Below, piece by piece: positions 1-6,363 of a stretch of DNA of 10,617 bases. The position numbers were made by a program, and so were the translations under genes. The notes under the pieces were generated by a model that worked only from the letters and a program-made list of their open reading frames with translations, was not told where the DNA came from and did not search any database. The stretch's first letter is position 1. Every line of letters starts with the position of its first letter. This DNA is from Clostridiales bacterium (GTDB taxonomy: Bacteria; Bacillota; Sulfobacillia; UBA995; UBA9673), in contig DPMO01000228.1 in the NCBI GenBank assembly GCA_003541445.1, positions 1 through 10,617 on the forward strand, written 5' to 3'.

Positions 1-1
1 C

Positions 2-169
2 TCCGGAGCGCTTGCCGATAATCTCAAGAAGATGGCCGGATATCGCAACCGGCTGGTCCATCTCTACCACGAGATAACTCCAGAAGAACTCTACGGGATA
101 ATCCAGGACGAGGTCGACAACCTCAAGGATTTCATCATCCAGACCCTCGAGTATCTGGAGAAGTCGTAG
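2..169 (+). CDS. HepT-like (DUF86) ribonuclease toxin, C-terminal part
   Basis: The open frame enters from the left edge and ends at TAG 167-169, giving the last 55 residues of a protein. It carries YRNRLVHLYHEI, which matches the R-x4-6-H motif of HepT/DUF86 HEPN proteins (arginine and histidine of the RNRLVH core), followed by a typical amphipathic tail ending LEYLEKS. HepT family members are HEPN-fold toxins, usually RNases, paired with a MNT nucleotidyltransferase antitoxin that modifies them. The partner would normally lie just upstream, outside the window. Whether the gene is intact cannot be judged. The motif itself is intact, unlike the broken genes that follow. The family call rests on motif recognition from a partial protein. 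Confidence 0.72.
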   Translation, partial: SGALADNLKKMAGYRNRLVHLYHEITPEELYGIIQDEVDNLKDFIIQTLEYLEKS

Positions 170-227
170 CCCGGGAGAGTTGGACGTGTGGGGCCGAGAC
201 CGCGCGGCGGCGCCGCCATCGGGGCTC

Positions 228-251
228 CCACGGTGCCCTCCACGGTGCCGC
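228..251. repeat. Two-copy 12-base direct repeat
   Basis: CCACGGTGCC occurs at 228-237 and again at 240-249, a period of 12 bases. It lies in the non-coding gap between the HepT-like gene and the HTH fragment. No function is evident. Confidence 0.5.
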
Positions 252-281
252 CCGCGCCCTCGGTCACAGGTGGAGGCGTTG

Positions 282-356
282 ATGACCCTGGAGGAGGTTG
301 CCGCCTATCTCCGACTCAGCAAGGACACCGTGTATCGGATGGTCCTCAGCGTTTGA
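282..356 (+). pseudogene. Truncated excisionase-type helix-turn-helix (HTH_17) gene
   Basis: ATG at 282 follows a good ribosome binding site (GGAGG 272-276, 5-base spacing). The first 21 residues, MTLEEVAAYLRLSKDTVYRM plus V, read exactly like the start of an HTH_17/MerR-excisionase DNA-binding domain: the LEEVAAYL helix, then the SKDTVYRMV recognition helix. Such domains normally continue with a wing (G-x-IPA-x-K-x-G-x-x-WRF). Here the frame instead runs into LSV and TGA at 354-356, so the gene breaks at about base 345. The sequence that follows belongs to a nucleotidyltransferase gene in another frame, which points to a deletion that fused two genes. The 24-residue product lacks a complete DNA-binding fold and is probably non-functional. 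Confidence 0.65.
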
Positions 357-375
357 TACGCCTGGCGGCAAGAGA

Positions 376-501
376 GTGCGTGCCATTCTTGAGGAGTATC
401 GTGTTCGGCTGACCGAAGTCCTGGGTGAGAGCCTGGAAACCCTTGTCCTTTACGGATCGCAGGCACGAGGGGAGGCCGAAGAGGGCTCGGACATCGATTG
501 G
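376..501 (+). pseudogene. MNT-type nucleotidyltransferase antitoxin, truncated fragment
   Basis: From a GTG at 376 the frame reads VRAILEEYRVRLTEVLG, then LVLYGSQARGEAEEGSDID. This is the nucleotidyltransferase signature GS-x(9-13)-D-x-D of the polymerase-beta superfamily as found in small MNT/MntA antitoxins. In the family, the two aspartates bind metal and GS contacts the triphosphate. Directly after GSDID the homology stops: the expected hydrophobic strand (VLVVL) is replaced by W-T-P and an unrelated frame. The sequence that takes over, in a different frame, is the middle of a HEPN gene. About the last two-thirds of the antitoxin is therefore missing. The 5' end is also doubtful because it abuts the broken HTH gene without a clear ribosome binding site. 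Confidence 0.68.
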
Positions 502-740
502 ACGCCGCTCGAGGGCTCTTGCGGGATGGGTATCCGGACTTCGCCGCGTCACGGGCTTACTACGCCATGTTCTACGTCGCCGGGGCCCTCTTGGCGACAC
601 GGGGGCTATCCTACAGCAAACATTCTACGGTGATTGTCGCTCTTGGCAGAGAGTATGCGAAGGAGGGCAGGCTGGACGCCAAGTTTCATCGGTGGCTGAT
701 TGCGGCCCAGAACTTGAAGAAGAACGCGGGTCGCCAGTGA
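498..740 (+). pseudogene. HEPN-domain protein, N-terminally truncated
   Basis: This frame gives an 80-residue product ending at TGA 738-740. It reads AARGLLRDGYPDFAASRAYYAMFYVAGALLATRG-type sequence, characteristic of HEPN domain proteins: the helix with SRAYYAMFY, then HSTVIVALGREYAKEGRLD and a C-terminal helix. HEPN proteins of this class pair with MNT nucleotidyltransferases, so this was probably the partner of the fragment just upstream. The first helix is largely missing. The frame opens only at a TTG inside the nucleotidyltransferase GSDID codons and has no ribosome binding site. I read it as the 3' remnant left by a deletion across the antitoxin-toxin boundary. A fusion protein is excluded because the two pieces are in different frames. 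Confidence 0.65.
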
Positions 741-748
741 GCTCACCG

Positions 749-774
749 CTGACCCCTGACCCCTTACCCCTGAG
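749..774. repeat. Short tandem heptamer repeat (CTGACCC)
   Basis: CTGACCC at 749-755 and 756-762, CTTACCC at 763-769, and a partial CTGA at 770-773 form three and a half copies of a seven-base unit, starting nine bases after the HEPN remnant's stop codon. No coding frame or hairpin explains it. Confidence 0.6.
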
Positions 775-813
775 AGCCTCGGAGCGCATAGTTGCGGACG
801 TCCGTCTGCGAGG

Positions 814-857
814 CAGGAAAGCGGACCCTGCTACTGGAAACCCAACCATCAGCCACA
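814..857 (+). repeat. Dispersed 44-base motif, copy 1
   Basis: This stretch matches 5098-5141 at about 35 of 44 positions without gaps, judged by eye. Shared cores are AGGAAA, CGGACCCTG, CTGGAAAC and CCATCAG. In this copy GCAGG (813-817) can pair with CCTGC (827-831), giving a five-base hairpin. It lies 73 bases upstream of the M1-like gene, so it could be a leader element or a small repeat family. I cannot name the family. Confidence 0.5.
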
Positions 858-930
858 CCCTCAGACACAATCTCCCATCGCTACTTGAGGACCTGCTCCC
901 GAGTCGCAGTCCTTCGAGGAGGCTCGCCCG

Positions 931-2829
931 ATGCCCCGGAACCGCACCGGACGGACGCGTCGCGTCGCCGCGGCCGTCCTCGTCCTGACTCTGTTCGGGA
1001 CCGCCGCGGTTCTACCCGCCGACACCGCAGTCGTGAGCGCCGCCCGAGGTATGACCTGGAAACCCCTGCTCTACGACGTGACGGTCACCTACGACCCTCG
1101 AACCTTGGAGATGTCGGTGACCTGTGTCCTGGACGTCCGGGTCGTCCGGAACAGGGACTACCGTCTGGCGCTCCGCGGCTACTTCCAGATAGAAGAGGCC
1201 GAACTGGACGGCGTGCCGGCTGAGGTTCGCCGAGGAAGGACCTGGAACATAATCGAGGTCAGCCGCCCGCCCAGGACGTCGGAGTTCGGTGAGCTCAAGC
1301 GATGGGTCGTCAGCTACCGCGGCACCCCCGAGCGCTACGACCGGGAACAGGACCGCTACTGGGCCTGGGCCACCGAGGAGGCCGTCTGGCTCTGCTGGGC
1401 CCTTGACTGGCTCCCCGTGGAGGCCGGCGTCTGGCTGCCTGACGACTACTGGACCAAGACCGGCTTCAGGCTGTCGGTGAGCGTTCCCGAAGACTGGGTG
1501 GTCTTGTCGCCCGGCTCGGTCGGGGTCAGAGAGGTCTCAGGCGGCGTGGCCACCTACCGCTTCGACAAGAGGTACGGCGACGAAGAGGCGTATCCCCCCG
1601 TCGTCATCCTCGCCGGCCCCTACCGCCTCTGCGGCACCGGGTCGGCCGAGGGGGTGTCCTACACGGTCTGGGGGCTCCCCAAGTGGTCGGACGCGGCTCA
1701 GGACCTCTTCGAGGAGATGGGCCCCATGCTCGAGTACTTTCACGAGGTCATAGGGAGGCTCCCCGAGACGTCGCCGGAACGGCCCCTGACGGCGGTCCAG
1801 GTCCCGCCCGAACAGGGCGGGGGAGTGGCCTGGCCGGGGCAGAACTTCATGGTCGTCGCGGCCGAAGGCCAGAGATACAGGTTCGGCGATGAGGGAGACC
1901 CCCGGGACCTCTGGGCTCACGAGCTCGCCCACCTGGTGGTCCCCGGTTTTGATGACGGCCTGGTCGACTTCCTGGCTCTCGACTACCTCCGGTACCGGGA
2001 CCCGGTCACCTTCGAACTCGCCCTGACCTGCCAGATGCGCTACTTCCTCGAGGCCGTGGAGGAGCACGGTGACCGGGCCATCCTCCCGGCCATGGAGGCC
2101 CGAGCGGGGGGCGAGGAAGTGCCGGAGGTCCACGCGTTCCTCTACACCAAGCCGGCCCTGGTCTGGAACATGTTCCACAGGCTCTTCGGTGAGGAGACCA
2201 CCTACGCCGCGCTCAGGCGGTTCATAGACATACACAGGCGCTTCCAGGACACGGACCACCTCCCCTTCTCCGACGGCTGTAAGAAGTGGTTCGATATGCT
2301 CCGCCAGGCGATCGGGGAGGAGGCCGGTGAGGAGGCCGTCCGCTTCCTGGACGCATGGTACCTGGAGGCCCATCCGGTCGACCTGGCCGTGGCCGACGTG
2401 GTCTGCCGGGAGACCCGGGACGGAGACTGGACCCTCGCCTTCAACCTCGTTGATGAACACGGGTCCGGAACCCCCCCGGCCCGGGAGTCCGTCCCCCTGG
2501 TCGACGTTGTCGTCGTCACCGAGGCCGGCGGGAGCCGGACGACACACACCCGAGAGGTGGTCCTCACCGGCGACCGGATTGAGGTGGAGTTCACCTTCCC
2601 CGCCCGCCCCGTCTCGGTGACCCTGGCCCCCTGGGTCCTCGACTACGACCGTTCGGACAACCACGCCGCCCCCGAGCGCCCGGCCGCCCCTGCCGACAAG
2701 CTCGGCACGGCCACGGTGGCCGGGGCCGTGCTGCTGGCGGTGTTGGCGGCCGTTCACCTCTACCGGCGGCGCCCGGGCCGGGTCCAGAGCCCGCCGATGG
2801 CGGGAAGCGCTCCCGGGCCGCGGGGCTAG
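931..2829 (+). CDS. M1-like metallopeptidase homologue, secreted and membrane-anchored, degenerate zinc site
   Basis: ATG 931 has a good ribosome binding site (GAGGAGG 916-922, 8-base spacing). The 632-residue product begins with an Arg-rich, then hydrophobic signal segment (about residues 10-32), has an all-beta N-terminal domain, a gluzincin-like domain, and a C-terminal membrane helix (about 592-610) with a basic stop-transfer YRRRPGR. The M1 traits are HELAH at 330-334 and YTKPALVWNMFHRLFG, resembling the family's Tyr-x-x-(K/G)-A-L-V helix. Two features are odd. The third ligand region reads DDGLVDFLALDYL, placing Asp342 where M1 enzymes have the NEG/SEG glutamate, and only seven residues separate it from His334 instead of eighteen. 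The GxMEN substrate motif is replaced by GVAWP (298-302). I infer impaired or absent aminopeptidase activity. It probably sits on the outer face of the cytoplasmic membrane and forms an operon with the next gene (23-base gap). Confidence 0.75.
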   Translation: MPRNRTGRTRRVAAAVLVLTLFGTAAVLPADTAVVSAARGMTWKPLLYDVTVTYDPRTLEMSVTCVLDVRVVRNRDYRLALRGYFQIEEAELDGVPAEVRRGRTWNIIEVSRPPRTSEFGELKRWVVSYRGTPERYDREQDRYWAWATEEAVWLCWALDWLPVEAGVWLPDDYWTKTGFRLSVSVPEDWVVLSPGSVGVREVSGGVATYRFDKRYGDEEAYPPVVILAGPYRLCGTGSAEGVSYTVWGLPKWSDAAQDLFEEMGPMLEYFHEVIGRLPETSPERPLTAVQVPPEQGGGVAWPGQNFMVVAAEGQRYRFGDEGDPRDLWAHELAHLVVPGFDDGLVDFLALDYLRYRDPVTFELALTCQMRYFLEAVEEHGDRAILPAMEARAGGEEVPEVHAFLYTKPALVWNMFHRLFGEETTYAALRRFIDIHRRFQDTDHLPFSDGCKKWFDMLRQAIGEEAGEEAVRFLDAWYLEAHPVDLAVADVVCRETRDGDWTLAFNLVDEHGSGTPPARESVPLVDVVVVTEAGGSRTTHTREVVLTGDRIEVEFTFPARPVSVTLAPWVLDYDRSDNHAAPERPAAPADKLGTATVAGAVLLAVLAAVHLYRRRPGRVQSPPMAGSAPGPRG

Positions 2830-2852
2830 CGCGCGAGGTGGAGGAGATGGCA

Positions 2853-5048
2853 ATGGCGGTCTTCGGAGAGGGACCGAACTCGGCCGATTCTGAGCAGAGA
2901 GCGCGACAACCCTACGCTGGGTTCGAGAGGATGAAGGGCGGTCTTCTCTTCGTGGTGCAGGCTGGGACGGCCGGTCTCATGTACGCCGCCTACGAACTCT
3001 TCGGGAGGGAGGTCCTGCCGACCCTTGCCGTGGTCCTCCTACTCTACGGGGCCTATTTCGTTCTCCGCTGGCCTATCTGGCACTACCTCTACCGCTCCTG
3101 GGGACATATGGACGACCGCAAGGAACTGGCCAACATCCGGCGCTTTCTCTGGCTGTGGGGCGCCCTCCTACTCGGCTTGTTCGGCCTGCTGATAGTGACC
3201 GGTGCCTTCGAAGCCCCTCTCTGGCCCACGCTTGCCCTCGTCCTCTTCCTTTGGGTCACTCTCGCTCTCTACGGACGATTGCCCGTCGACGGCCCGATGG
3301 TGGGGTTCACCGTGGTGATAGTCACGGAACTGCTCAGAATCTGGCCCTCGGAGTTCAGAATCGAGACATGGGGGCTGATAGTGCTCGCGACGGCCCTGAT
3401 GGGGGTGGCCCAGCACTACGATTTCATGAGAGAGGAGCGTGGCGGGAGGAAGGCAGGTGGCCCGGCCGGACCGGGGCCGGCCCCTCCGAGCCGTCCAGCG
3501 GCAGCGCTCGGACTCCCCTGGTGGACACCCCTGGCCCTGCTCGTCGCCGCGGCTGGGGTCTTGCTCCTGACCTACGCTTCACTCTCCGGGCCGCATCACG
3601 TTCCCGGCGCGGGGCCGGTGGGCCCAGCCGATGCGGGCGAGTTTTCGCGGACCGAGGTCGGCGGGGCGGTCCTGCTCTTCAGGGAGTCGCCGCACGATGG
3701 GCCGCATGGCTCCATCTTCGCCGTGATGCTGGCGGGTACGGGCGACCAGACCCCCGAGGAGTGGTACTGTGCCCGCCTCTCCCGGGATGTTGTGCTTCTG
3801 TGCTGGGGCTGGGATGAAGGCGACAAGAGCTTGGCCAGATGGGTCTGGGAGGCGGGCGGTACCAGCAGTGGTTGGACGGGCCGCGACCATACCGAGTTCC
3901 GCATCACCTTGCCGCACGGTGAGATCGTCGAGGCTCTGGAGTGTCTTGTTCATGCTCTGTTCAGCCAGGAGACCGCTGGGGTGTTCGCCCTGCTGAAACA
4001 CAATCTCCGCCCCGAGATTGAGCTGCTGACCAGAGACGAGTCGGCCGCCCCGCCGCACGCCTTCATGGACCGGATGCTGGCCGGCACCGTCTATGAGGAG
4101 TCCCTCGGGGAGCAGGACCGGGCGCCGTTTACGGTCCGCAAGCTCCTGGATTGGCTGGCCCGGGAGTACACGCCGCGGCGGCTCGTGGTCGTTGTCGAGG
4201 CTGACGTCGACCGGGAGAGCGTGATAGCCGTTCTGCGCGAAGCGCTTGACGGCGTGCCGCCTGGGGCTCCGCCGGAGGCGAGGAGTGTCAACCTTCTGCC
4301 CCGGGAGCCCGGGTTTCTAGTCCTACCTGAAGCTGCCTCCCGGCAGGTGATCACAGGGTTCGGCATAGACGGTCTGCCGGTTTCTGACGGCCCGGGAACG
4401 TCCGCCGCTTCAGAGGCTCCCGGCCGTGGAACCTACGTCTCGTTGGTTCTGTCCCTGGTTCGGGAACGGTTGGCCGACACGCTGCCGGACGGGCTTGTCC
4501 TGGACGAAGAGAGGACCACCTGCTGGGCTGTACGGGGAGCCCGGGGCCTCACGGTGGCCTGCGCGGTCACCGGGTGGCCGGAAGAGACAGAGCACGCCGA
4601 CGCGTGGTTCCGCGACCTGGGGGAGTCCGCGACCGGGGCACTCCGGAGTATCCTATCCGACCTCGCGAAGAAGGGCCCCTCAGACGCCGAACTGGAGGAA
4701 GCCCTCTCGGACTTGCGCGGTGCGGGGAGCGAGCTCCCGCCTGATGCCGACCCTACTCTGGTCGACGCCTACTTCGAAGGCATCGAGTGGGTCCCGGGGG
4801 TGGTGTCCGACGAGGACATCGCGGCCCTGCGGACCCTGGAGGCCGAGGAGCTTCGCGCACGGGTCCGAGCCGTGGCGGCCGACTGCGCCTCCAGGGCGGA
4901 GTACACGTTCCTGCTCGTCCGCGGTCCGGCTCCGACCGGAGGGGTGGGCCGCCTCGGCCTGCCGGCCCTCATCGCACTCGCAGCCGTGGCCGTGATCACG
5001 GCCGTGGTAGGCATCACCTTGGTCAACAGGTGGATGGCGGGACGTTGA
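2853..5048 (+). CDS. Polytopic membrane protein with inactive M16-like (pitrilysin/insulinase-type) domain
   Basis: I choose ATG 2853 because GGAGGAG (2840-2846) sits at ideal distance from it; GTG 2838 and ATG 2847 lie inside or next to that site. The 731-residue product has about seven hydrophobic segments (near residues 30-47, 55-72, 98-116, 123-140, 148-162, 172-186, 224-241), a large soluble part, and a last helix near 705-725. The soluble part follows the two-lobe M16 pattern. Lobe one includes a GGAVLLFRES-like opening strand and LAREYTPRRLVVVVEADVD, the family's 'Y-x-P-x-N-hhhhh-G-D-hD' element. Lobe two includes KKGPSDAELEEAL and ends AEYTFLLVRGPAP. The zinc motif HxxEH expected near residues 290-310 is absent (TPEEWYCARL is found there). 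I infer a pseudo-peptidase acting outside the membrane, perhaps with the upstream M1-like protein. The M16 fold is inferred from motif order only. Confidence 0.7.
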   Translation: MAVFGEGPNSADSEQRARQPYAGFERMKGGLLFVVQAGTAGLMYAAYELFGREVLPTLAVVLLLYGAYFVLRWPIWHYLYRSWGHMDDRKELANIRRFLWLWGALLLGLFGLLIVTGAFEAPLWPTLALVLFLWVTLALYGRLPVDGPMVGFTVVIVTELLRIWPSEFRIETWGLIVLATALMGVAQHYDFMREERGGRKAGGPAGPGPAPPSRPAAALGLPWWTPLALLVAAAGVLLLTYASLSGPHHVPGAGPVGPADAGEFSRTEVGGAVLLFRESPHDGPHGSIFAVMLAGTGDQTPEEWYCARLSRDVVLLCWGWDEGDKSLARWVWEAGGTSSGWTGRDHTEFRITLPHGEIVEALECLVHALFSQETAGVFALLKHNLRPEIELLTRDESAAPPHAFMDRMLAGTVYEESLGEQDRAPFTVRKLLDWLAREYTPRRLVVVVEADVDRESVIAVLREALDGVPPGAPPEARSVNLLPREPGFLVLPEAASRQVITGFGIDGLPVSDGPGTSAASEAPGRGTYVSLVLSLVRERLADTLPDGLVLDEERTTCWAVRGARGLTVACAVTGWPEETEHADAWFRDLGESATGALRSILSDLAKKGPSDAELEEALSDLRGAGSELPPDADPTLVDAYFEGIEWVPGVVSDEDIAALRTLEAEELRARVRAVAADCASRAEYTFLLVRGPAPTGGVGRLGLPALIALAAVAVITAVVGITLVNRWMAGR

Positions 5049-5097
5049 GGCCGCCGATGCACCTCGAACCCGACCGTTGCGGGCGTGCGCCCTGAGG

Positions 5098-5141
5098 GAG
5101 GAAACCGGACCCTGTCGCTGGAAACTCACCCATCAGATACA
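5098..5141 (+). repeat. Dispersed 44-base motif, copy 2
   Basis: This is the partner of the stretch at 814-857, same orientation, about 80% identical without gaps. It begins 49 bases after the M16-like gene's stop codon and ends just before the C45-like remnant. In this copy AGGG (5095-5098) can pair with CCCT (5110-5113), a different pairing from copy 1, so a conserved hairpin is not well supported. Confidence 0.5.
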
Positions 5142-5149
5142 TCGGCTGA

Positions 5150-5359
5150 CGCAGGGTCATCGAGGCCGTGCGGCTCCTCGACAAGGTGGCCCAACCCCGC
5201 GAGCCCTCGCTACCGGTCGTCACCTTCCAGACCGCTATGTTCTTTCCTTCCTCGGGTGACCTCTACTTCAGCACCACGTCGGTGCCCTCCACCCGCGGCC
5301 CCTTCACCCACCTGACCCTCGACCAGCTGTTCTCATCCGGGGACGGTCAAGGGCCGTGA
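5150..5359 (+). pseudogene. C-terminal remnant, possibly of an NTN-hydrolase (C45-like acyltransferase)
   Basis: The frame is open from 5150 to TGA 5357-5359 and reads VIEAVRLLDKVAQPREPSLP, then VVTFQTAMFFPSSGDLYFST and a TRGPFTHLTLDQLF tail. The '(T)xQ(S/T)xxFxPxxGxLYhS' strand pair followed by a GPF/Y segment resembles the last strands of C45-type (penicillin-acyltransferase-like) and related linear-amide hydrolases, whose catalytic N-terminal Cys would lie several hundred residues upstream. Nothing upstream belongs to such a gene: a stop lies at 5147-5149 and the 44-base motif sits there. It is therefore a 3' remnant with about 80% of a normal gene missing. The family assignment is tentative; that it was once coding is better supported, from its codon pattern and protein-like sequence. 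Confidence 0.35.
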
Positions 5360-5526
5360 GAGCCCGGCCCACAATCCTCTTGGCTCTCTACCGGGACCGC
5401 GTCGCCCTGCGTACCGCCGGCACGGTGGCGCCCCAGCTACTCGTCAGCGCATGCCCGGGTCCGGCAGGGGTCTCACCAGTGCAGTCGGCCGAGCGTCGAT
5501 GGGCGCGTCGTCGGGCCAACGTGTAG
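5356..5526 (+). pseudogene. Possible remnant of a downstream gene, start overlapping the C45-like stop
   Basis: GTG 5356 overlaps the preceding TGA in a GTGA arrangement, the usual layout of translationally coupled genes. The first residues, MRARPTILLALYRDRVALR, resemble the N-terminus of a membrane protein. After about 30 codons the sequence turns into low-quality Arg/Ala/Pro-rich text and stops at TAG 5524-5526. I do not recognise it. It may be a decayed second gene of the operon that contained the C45-like gene, or chance. The rest of 5527-5599 shows no gene. Confidence 0.2.
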
Positions 5527-5599
5527 CGTGTAACCAGCAGGGCGCCGCGCGCAGTCCTCAATGACACCTCCGCAGGCGCCCTGTCTGTTGACGCGCGTG

Positions 5600-5731
5600 T
5601 TAGCAGAGCGAGCCGTCGTCCTCCGAGCAACACGAGCACCGTCCTGGACCCCCGTCCCAGGAACTGGTCTCTGCTTTCAGGATGGCCTCGATGTCGGGTA
5701 TGCAGCAGACGCCCTTGGGGTTTCCTTGCAC
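5600..5731 (-). CDS. Possible small Cys-rich reading frame, unrecognised
   Basis: From a GTG at 5731 the minus strand reads a 43-residue product containing GVCCIPDIEAILKAETSSW, then GRCSCCSEDDGSLC and TAA at 5600-5602. Six of its residues are cysteine, in two clusters (CC; CSCC-x6-C). About three quarters of its third codon positions are G or C, as expected for a gene in this genome. There is no ribosome binding site, and the GTG lies inside a hairpin (5728-5744). It follows mazF by about 30 bases on the same strand. It could be the 3' remnant of a longer gene, a genuine small metal-binding or modified peptide, or chance. I do not recognise the family and assign no function. Confidence 0.25.
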   Translation of the reverse strand: MQGNPKGVCCIPDIEAILKAETSSWDGGPGRCSCCSEDDGSLC

Positions 5732-5761
5732 CGGTTTCCGGTGCTGGCGCCTGTTGGCGCC
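5728..5761 (-). terminator. Two adjacent hairpins immediately after mazF
   Basis: GCACCGG (5728-5734) pairs perfectly with CCGGTGC (5738-5744) around a three-base loop. GGCGCC (5746-5751) pairs with GGCGCC (5756-5761) around TGTT. They begin one base after the mazF stop codon in the minus direction. There is no T-run, so this is not a classic intrinsic terminator; transcript-end stabilisation or pausing is as likely. Confidence 0.4.
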
Positions 5762-5762
5762 C

Positions 5763-6098
5763 TTAGTAGATACACGCGTCGAGCAGAGCGAGCGCTTCCT
5801 GTAAGACCTGCGCTGGTGCGTTCCCAATGCGCTTGGCTCTTCTTGAACGGAAGTCGATTGACTTGATCTGCTCCACCATCACAAAGCCGGTTACGTCCTC
5901 TGACTCGGGAATACGCACATGGAACGGGTAATCCCGGCGCGTGCTGGTGATAGGACAGACCATACAGAGCCCTGTATGCTTGTTGAAGAGGTCGTTGCTA
6001 ACTACGAGGGCTGGCCGGCGGCCGCGTTGTTCATGGCCGGACTGAGGGTCAAAGGTCACGGTAATGAAGTCCCCTTTCCGCGGGACATACTCCGCCAC
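5763..6098 (-). CDS. mazF: MazF/ChpB-type endoribonuclease toxin
   Basis: The 111-residue product has the full MazF/PemK layout: KGDFITVTFDPQSGHEQRG opening strands, RGRRPALVVS with the conserved Arg and Pro, MVCPITSTRRDYPFHV with the conserved Pro-hydrophobic-Thr/Ser, then GFVMVEQIKSIDFRSRRAK. Family members are sequence-specific mRNA interferases, inhibited when bound by their MazE antitoxin. No truncation or loss of a key residue is visible, so it looks functional. GTG at 6098 directly abuts the TAG of mazE (6099-6101). A ribosome binding site (GGGAGG, within the end of mazE) precedes it at about 8 bases, so translation is probably coupled. The IPESEDVTG segment and the overall length suit the ChpB-like branch. 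Confidence 0.92.
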   Translation of the reverse strand: MAEYVPRKGDFITVTFDPQSGHEQRGRRPALVVSNDLFNKHTGLCMVCPITSTRRDYPFHVRIPESEDVTGFVMVEQIKSIDFRSRRAKRIGNAPAQVLQEALALLDACIY

Positions 6099-6347
6099 CT
6101 ACCACACCTCCCTACCTACCGGACCGCCCCACTCCAGTTCCTCCGGCCTGTAGTCCTTGGGTATGCGCCGGACAAGCTCTCGCAGATCGAGTCCGCCTCG
6201 TATGCGGTGGACGGGCGTGATGATGATGCTGCCGTCGCGGACTGTGACGTGCACTGCGTCCCCCACGGAAATGTCCACTTCCGACAGCAGTTCCTTACTC
6301 AGGCGAAGCCCCTGGCTGTTACCCCACTTCTGAACTCTGGTCAGCAT
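6099..6347 (-). CDS. mazE: MazE-type antitoxin, AbrB/SpoVT swapped-hairpin DNA-binding protein
   Basis: The N-terminal half (LTRVQKWGNSQGLRLSKELL, then VGDAVHVTVRDGSIIITPV) is a textbook MazE/AbrB fold that dimerises and binds DNA. The C-terminal part (LRELVRRIPKDYRPEELEWG) is the acidic tail that, in the family, threads along MazF and blocks its active site. I choose ATG 6347 (82 residues) because AGGAGG (6356-6361) lies 8 bases upstream of it; the GTG at 6356 overlaps that site. The gene is first in a two-gene unit with mazF and lies under a strong promoter at 6374-6402 with palindromic sequence around it, consistent with autorepression by the MazE-MazF complex. Confidence 0.9.
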   Translation of the reverse strand: MLTRVQKWGNSQGLRLSKELLSEVDISVGDAVHVTVRDGSIIITPVHRIRGGLDLRELVRRIPKDYRPEELEWGGPVGREVW

Positions 6348-6363
6348 CGGGCCCACCTCCTGC

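Noticed and set aside
298..633. A single 111-residue nucleotidyltransferase-like protein
   Set aside because: Only the stretch up to base 501 is family-like. The remainder is the HEPN gene read in the wrong frame, so I call a truncated fragment.
749..774. CRISPR-like array
   Set aside because: Units are seven bases with no spacers; it is a short tandem repeat. No repeat-spacer pattern exists anywhere in the window.
1537..2853. Long minus-strand open frame (438 codons) opposite the M1-like gene
   Set aside because: Composition is Gly/Arg/Val/Asp-rich without domain-like sequence. It is the antisense shadow of a GC-rich gene with a recognisable HELAH motif on the plus strand.
5600..5731. Confident call of a ribosomally made modified peptide precursor
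   Set aside because: No modifying enzyme (radical SAM, cyclodehydratase, LanM) lies in the window and no ribosome binding site is present. It is kept only as a low-confidence reading frame.
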